Source: Selenobaculum gibii
Lineage (GTDB): Bacteria > Bacillota > Negativicutes > ICN-92133
DNA length: 64,000 bases
Reading direction: 5' to 3'
Assembly: GCF_030273445.1 (NCBI RefSeq)
Contig: NZ_CP120678.1
Location: forward strand, 1,651,501-1,715,500
A program made the position numbers and the translations under genes. A model generated the notes under the pieces. That model searched no databases. It was not told the origin of the DNA and was given only the letters and a program-made list of their open reading frames with translations. Below, one piece after another: positions 59,669-64,000 of this stretch (positions are counted from its first letter, which is position 1; each line of letters opens with the position of its first letter).

Positions 59669-61977
59669 TATTCACTCACCAACGCACATTTTAAAACTTC
59701 ATCCATATTTTCTGCTAATACAAATTCTAATTGTTTACGCACATTTGCTGGGATTTCATCCATATCTCTTTTATTCTCGCTTGGAAGAATAATTGTCTTA
59801 ATTCCCATACGATGTGCCGCCAATACCTTTTCTTTTAATCCGCCGATCGGTAAAACACGACCTCTTAACGTAATCTCACCAGTCATTGCAACATCGCTAC
59901 GCACTTTTCTTCCGGTTAACGCAGAAATAACTGCTGTTGCCATTGTAATTCCAGCAGATGGCCCATCTTTTGGAATAGCACCCTCTGGTAAATGAATATG
60001 GATATCTTGCTTTTCATGAAAATCTGCTGGAATATTAAACTCTTCTGCTCTGCTTCTAATATAGGAAATACCTGCTTGCGCTGATTCTTTCATTACATCA
60101 CCAAGCTGACCAGTTAAGATTAAATTTCCTTTGCCTTTCATAATCGTAACTTCCGTAGGCAATACATCCCCGCCAACCTCAGTCCAGGCAAGTCCAGTGC
60201 TTACACCAACTTGATGGTTTTCTTCTGCCTTACGATGCTGATATTTCGCTGCACCTAAAAATACATGAAGATTTTGCACCGTCACTTTGACAGACTTTTT
60301 ATCTTCTTGCACAATCTGACGTGCAACTTTACGACAAACTTTTGCAATTGTCCGCTCTAAATTACGTACCCCAGCTTCTCGCGTATAATCACTAATAAGC
60401 TTTTTCAACGTTGCATCAGACAATTGTAATTGTTTTTCACTCAATCCATGTTCTTTTCTTTGTTTATCCACTAAATAACGCTTCGCAATTTGAATTTTTT
60501 CTTCTTCTGTATAACCTGCTAAGGTGATAATCTCCATACGATCACGAAGTGGTCTTGGAATATTATGAATACCATTTGCTGTTACAATCCAAAGAACTTT
60601 AGATAAGTCAAACGGAGCTTCTATATAGTGGTCACTAAAAGTGTTGTTTTGTTCTGGGTCAAGAACCTCAAGTAACGCCGCAGATGGATCTCCACGGAAA
60701 TCAGCATTCATCTTATCAATTTCATCAAGCAAAAATACAGGATTTTTAGAACCTGACGTTTTCATGCCTTGGATAATTCGCCCTGGCATTGCACCGACAT
60801 AAGTACGACGATGTCCACGAATTTCTGCTTCATCGCGTACGCCACCTAAGGAAGCCCTAACAAATTTACGCTGCATTGCACGTGCAATAGAACGCGCCAA
60901 AGATGTTTTTCCTACCCCTGGAGGACCAACTAGACATAGAATTGGGCCTTTCATATTATCCGCCAATTTACGAATTGCTAAATATTCTAAAATGCGTTCT
61001 TTTACTTCTTCAAGTCCATAATGGTCTTGATTTAGCACTTCTTCGGCGACATTAATATCTAGTCGATCTTCGGTAACTTCATTCCATGGCAAAGCTAATA
61101 GCCAATCAATATAAGTTCGAATTACGCCTGTTTCTGCTGAACTAGAGGACATTTTCTCTAAACGAGAAATCTCTTTATTGACTCTTTCAATAATCTCTTC
61201 TGGATAATTTCCATCTTCTAATTTTTTTCGGTATTCAGCAATCTCCACCGTTTTATCATCTTTATCGCCAAGCTCTTTTTGAATTGCTTTTAATTGCTCA
61301 CGCAAATAATATTCTTTTTGCGTTTTTTCCATCTGCTTACGCACACGACCGCTAATTTTCTTCTCTAATTCAAGGATTTCCATCTCTCTGCTCAGAATTT
61401 CACACAGCTTTTCCAATCTGTCTTTCACTTCAATTGCATTCAATAGCTCTTGCTTATCTTCAATTTTTAAAGTTAAATGACTAGCAATCAAATCACTTAA
61501 TCTGCCTAAATCTTCTACTACAACTACAGATACTAAAGTCTCGGGTGGAATTTTTTTGCTCAATTTTACCCATTGTTCAAATTGATGAATGACCGCTCTG
61601 CTTAATGCTTCAAGTTCTAAATTAGGTTCACTTTCTTCATTGAATTCTTTTACTTCGACTTCATAATGAGAACTATCTGTAACGTATTCAGTAATTTCTG
61701 CACGGTAAAGTCCTTCTACTAGAACACGAATCGTACCGCCTGGTAATTTTAGCAGCTGTTTAACCTCTGCAACTGTTCCTATCTTAAAAATATCTTCCGG
61801 TGTTGGATTATCAGTAGAAGCATCTTTTTGTGCTGCTAACATAATAATACGATCTTGTACCATTGCCTCTTCTAGCGCAGCAATAGATTTTTCACGTCCA
61901 ACGTCTAAATGGATAATCATATATGGAAAGACCATTATTCCACGCAGTGGTAATAACGGTAACTTACGAGTTGTCAT
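59668..61977 (-). CDS. lon: ATP-dependent Lon protease (LonA)
   Basis: 769 residues. The N-terminal LAN substrate domain ([34 protein letters not shown]) and coiled coil ([32 protein letters not shown]) precede the AAA+ module with GPPGVGKT and Walker [11 protein letters not shown]. The C-terminal protease has the Ser of KDGPSAG and the catalytic Lys in [13 protein letters not shown]. Normal length. Co-transcribed with ysxC. Confidence 0.97.
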   Translation of the reverse strand: MTTRKLPLLPLRGIMVFPYMIIHLDVGREKSIAALEEAMVQDRIIMLAAQKDASTDNPTPEDIFKIGTVAEVKQLLKLPGGTIRVLVEGLYRAEITEYVTDSSHYEVEVKEFNEESEPNLELEALSRAVIHQFEQWVKLSKKIPPETLVSVVVVEDLGRLSDLIASHLTLKIEDKQELLNAIEVKDRLEKLCEILSREMEILELEKKISGRVRKQMEKTQKEYYLREQLKAIQKELGDKDDKTVEIAEYRKKLEDGNYPEEIIERVNKEISRLEKMSSSSAETGVIRTYIDWLLALPWNEVTEDRLDINVAEEVLNQDHYGLEEVKERILEYLAIRKLADNMKGPILCLVGPPGVGKTSLARSIARAMQRKFVRASLGGVRDEAEIRGHRRTYVGAMPGRIIQGMKTSGSKNPVFLLDEIDKMNADFRGDPSAALLEVLDPEQNNTFSDHYIEAPFDLSKVLWIVTANGIHNIPRPLRDRMEIITLAGYTEEEKIQIAKRYLVDKQRKEHGLSEKQLQLSDATLKKLISDYTREAGVRNLERTIAKVCRKVARQIVQEDKKSVKVTVQNLHVFLGAAKYQHRKAEENHQVGVSTGLAWTEVGGDVLPTEVTIMKGKGNLILTGQLGDVMKESAQAGISYIRSRAEEFNIPADFHEKQDIHIHLPEGAIPKDGPSAGITMATAVISALTGRKVRSDVAMTGEITLRGRVLPIGGLKEKVLAAHRMGIKTIILPSENKRDMDEIPANVRKQLEFVLAENMDEVLKCALVSE

Positions 61978-62194
61978 AATAAAAAACCTCCTATTTATAA
62001 CTACTTTAATTAGTTTCAGCGTTAAGTGTCACAAATATTCTTATATTCTTACTCGCCCATTGAAAATCCTCTATTAACACCTATTTTTAGAAAAAAAATA
62101 GCTAAAAGTGCTTATTTTGTATAATTAAACACTTTTAGCTAACTTTATCCGCAGATTAACTCTATCTTAAGAAAATTTTTATGGAAAAAACAAA
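61978..62194. other. Intergenic between lonB and lon
   Basis: About 215 bases. A near-repeat of TTAGCTAAAAGTG/CACTTTTAGCTAA (about 62096-62142) forms an inverted repeat that could end lonB transcription and separate it from lon. No CIRCE-type heat-shock site was seen. Confidence 0.4.
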
Positions 62195-63916
62195 TTAATT
62201 CTGCGTTGTTACGCCGGAAGCAGCAAGTATATCTGGTTTATCCATATGAATTTCTTTTATAGTAATTTCATTTTTATCCAAAATTGCATATGGAATAGCT
62301 TCACTAATATGTTCAATTGGAATAACTTCGATATCCATTTTTCCATATAAAACTTGCCAATTTTCTTTTGGAATTAGAACTCTTTGCGCCCCGGCTTGTT
62401 TTGCTGCTGCAACTTTTGCATTAACTCCTCCCACTGGTTTTACAAAACCACGGATAGATATTTCTCCTGTCATTGCCACTTTATTATCAATTGGCTGATT
62501 ATAAAGTGCAGAATAGATTGAAATTGCAATGGTAAGCCCTGCAGATGGCCCATCTACAGGTGTTCCACCAGGAAAATTTACATGAACATCATAATCCGCA
62601 AAATCAATATGATATTGATTCGTAAGTACAGTCAAAACATTTTCTACTGATCCTTTTGCCATACTTTTACGACGCATTTTATGCCCCGTTGTCGTGATTT
62701 CCTCTTCGTCTACTACACCAGTAAGAGTTAATCGTCCTGTATGCGTTTTATTTGGCATCGCACAAACTTCTATCTCCATCATTGTCCCCAAATTTGTGCC
62801 ATAGACCGCTAATCCATTTGCTACACCAATTTGCGGAATAACAGGAATCTTCTTGTCAGGTCTAGGGCTATACTGCCCAAAATTAATTACCCATTCTACA
62901 TCTTCAGTTTTCACCAGGCTACCACGTTCATTCACTGCAATTCCCGCTGCAATCTGAGCAATATTTACTGCATCGCGTCCATTCATCGCATATTTTTTTA
63001 TAATTTCTATCGCTTCTGACTCAACTTCAAAATGTATTTTACGAAAAGCATTTTGTGCTATAACAGAAATTTCTTCCGGCAATATTTGTCTAAAAAATAC
63101 TTCGACACATCGTGATCTAATTGCGCTTGGTATTTCTTGTGCTTGCCTAGTTGTTGCCGCAATAAGACGAAAATCTGCTGGTAATCCATTCGTAAAAATA
63201 TCATGAATATGACTTGGTATATTTTCATCTTCTCGGTTATAATAGGAACTTTCGAGAAAAACTTTACGATCTTCTAATACTTTAAGTAGCTTGTTCATTT
63301 GCAAAGGATGTAACTCTCCAATTTCATCTATAAATAAAATTCCACCATGTGCTTTAGTAACCGCCCCTGGCTTTGGCTGTGGAATACCGGCAACGCCTAA
63401 TGCCCCAGCGCCTTGATAAATTGGATCATGCACCGTACCAATCAAAGGATCTGCAATTCCTCTTTCATCAAATCTTGCTGTAGTTGCATCGACTTCAATA
63501 AACTTTGCCTTTTTGCCGAACGGCGATACTGGACATTTTTTTGCCTCTTCCAAAATAAGTCTAGCTGCTGCTGTTTTACCAATTCCCGGCGGACCATAGA
63601 TGATAACATGTTGTGGATTTGCACCGCATAAAGCTGCTCTTAAGGCTTTTATTCCTTCTTCTTGCCCAATAACTTCTTCAAAACTTTGCGGGCGTGTTTT
63701 CTCTGCAAGTGGTTCTGTTAGCGAAATTTCTCGCATGTTCGCTAACTTTTCCATTTCTTTTTTAGATTCCTTTTCAACAGCGACTTTATTGCCTTGTTGC
63801 GACTTCAACAGATTAAAAAAATAGAGTCCAATCACTATCGCAAAAAAGAATTGTATAACAGTAATAACATTAATTGCATAATCCACTTTTCTAAATTCCC
63901 CCTCATACTTATCCAC
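62195..63916 (-). CDS. lonB: ATP-dependent protease LonB, membrane-anchored
   Basis: 573 residues: N-terminal membrane segment (ITVIQFFFAIVIGLYFFNLL, about 18-37), AAA+ domain with GPPGIGKT and ILFIDEIGELH, and Lon-type protease with Ser in VDGPSAG and Lys in GGVNAKVAAAKQAG. It lacks the LAN domain, as LonB does. The GTG at 63916 abuts the TGA of an upstream gene; a second GTG at 63883, with AGGGGG further upstream, is an alternative start. In Bacillus LonB works in the forespore; its role here is not clear. Confidence 0.92.
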   Translation of the reverse strand: MDKYEGEFRKVDYAINVITVIQFFFAIVIGLYFFNLLKSQQGNKVAVEKESKKEMEKLANMREISLTEPLAEKTRPQSFEEVIGQEEGIKALRAALCGANPQHVIIYGPPGIGKTAAARLILEEAKKCPVSPFGKKAKFIEVDATTARFDERGIADPLIGTVHDPIYQGAGALGVAGIPQPKPGAVTKAHGGILFIDEIGELHPLQMNKLLKVLEDRKVFLESSYYNREDENIPSHIHDIFTNGLPADFRLIAATTRQAQEIPSAIRSRCVEVFFRQILPEEISVIAQNAFRKIHFEVESEAIEIIKKYAMNGRDAVNIAQIAAGIAVNERGSLVKTEDVEWVINFGQYSPRPDKKIPVIPQIGVANGLAVYGTNLGTMMEIEVCAMPNKTHTGRLTLTGVVDEEEITTTGHKMRRKSMAKGSVENVLTVLTNQYHIDFADYDVHVNFPGGTPVDGPSAGLTIAISIYSALYNQPIDNKVAMTGEISIRGFVKPVGGVNAKVAAAKQAGAQRVLIPKENWQVLYGKMDIEVIPIEHISEAIPYAILDKNEITIKEIHMDKPDILAASGVTTQN

Positions 63917-64000
63917 TCATAAAGCAAAACTTGATTCATCTGGATTTTTAACTACATTTCTAGTATGAGCAAAGGGAATATTTTTATCCCCGAAAATAAA
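63917..64000 (-). CDS. C-terminal end of an upstream gene, cut by the window edge
   Basis: The last 27 codons are open and end FIFGDKNIPFAHTRNVVKNPDESSFAL-stop, directly abutting the lonB GTG. The fragment is too short to name; clpX often precedes lonB in Firmicutes, but this tail does not look like ClpX to me. Confidence 0.5.
   Translation of the reverse strand, partial: FIFGDKNIPFAHTRNVVKNPDESSFAL

Noticed and set aside
1-64000. CRISPR array or cas genes
   Set aside because: No regularly spaced repeats of suitable length were seen; the only tandem array is the 13-bp G-rich one.

Overview
The window looks like a low-GC Firmicute of the Negativicutes type (Selenomonas/Veillonella/Propionispira relatives). 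The support is a two-subunit B12-dependent methylmalonyl-CoA mutase operon with MeaB, a cobalamin riboswitch, the alternative-haem genes ahbA/ahbB next to ysxC-lon-lonB, and strong AGGAGG ribosome sites. The genus cannot be fixed from sequence alone.

Left core region (1-14.5 kb). mutA-mutB-meaB run leftward (succinate/propionate interconversion). Upstream lies a cobalamin riboswitch, separated from mutA by stacked terminators. Next come two decayed genes, a small ferritin-like protein, a NUDIX hydrolase overlapping mutY, an APC amino-acid permease, a small sirohaem/4Fe-4S reductase-like protein, DedA, an HNH-like zinc protein, a bacteriohaemerythrin and a BFD-like [2Fe-2S] protein.

Genomic island (about 14.5-57.7 kb). 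This is a tandem pile of elements integrated into the 3' end of tRNA-Arg(TCT). Copies of the tRNA 3' end mark the borders at 14544, 22154, 31063 and the live tRNA at 57703. Element A (14.5-22.2 kb, oldest, no integrase left) carries a three-gene operon: a Ser/Thr kinase fused to an SF1 (UPF1/DNA2-like) helicase, a winged-helix plus PLD-nuclease protein, and a pseudokinase. I cannot match this to a named defence system, and it is the best candidate for something new. Element B (22.2-31.1 kb) is a decayed mobile element: sigma factor, TrbL and TrbK-like proteins, replication-relaxation protein, integrase, replication protein, divergent repressors, a MITE and very large inverted repeats. Element C (31.1-57.7 kb, youngest) is an integrative mobilizable element with integrase, excisionase, MobC, a minimal relaxase, a candidate oriT and a degenerate primase-helicase-like protein. 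Its cargo is defence-rich: a DUF3990/DUF3791 trio, ERF recombinase, DUF932, two Fic proteins, RadC, a Kiwa-like kwaB-kwaA pair, a type I R-M operon with Fic inside it, a PD-(D/E)xK-like protein and a solitary methylase-specificity fusion.

Right core region (57.7-64 kb). tRNA-Arg and tRNA-Pro are followed by ahbB-ahbA (sirohaem decarboxylase) and by ysxC, lon and lonB, all transcribed leftward.

All calls are from reading the sequence and supplied translations; no database search was run. Starts were moved where a ribosome binding site clearly favoured an internal codon.
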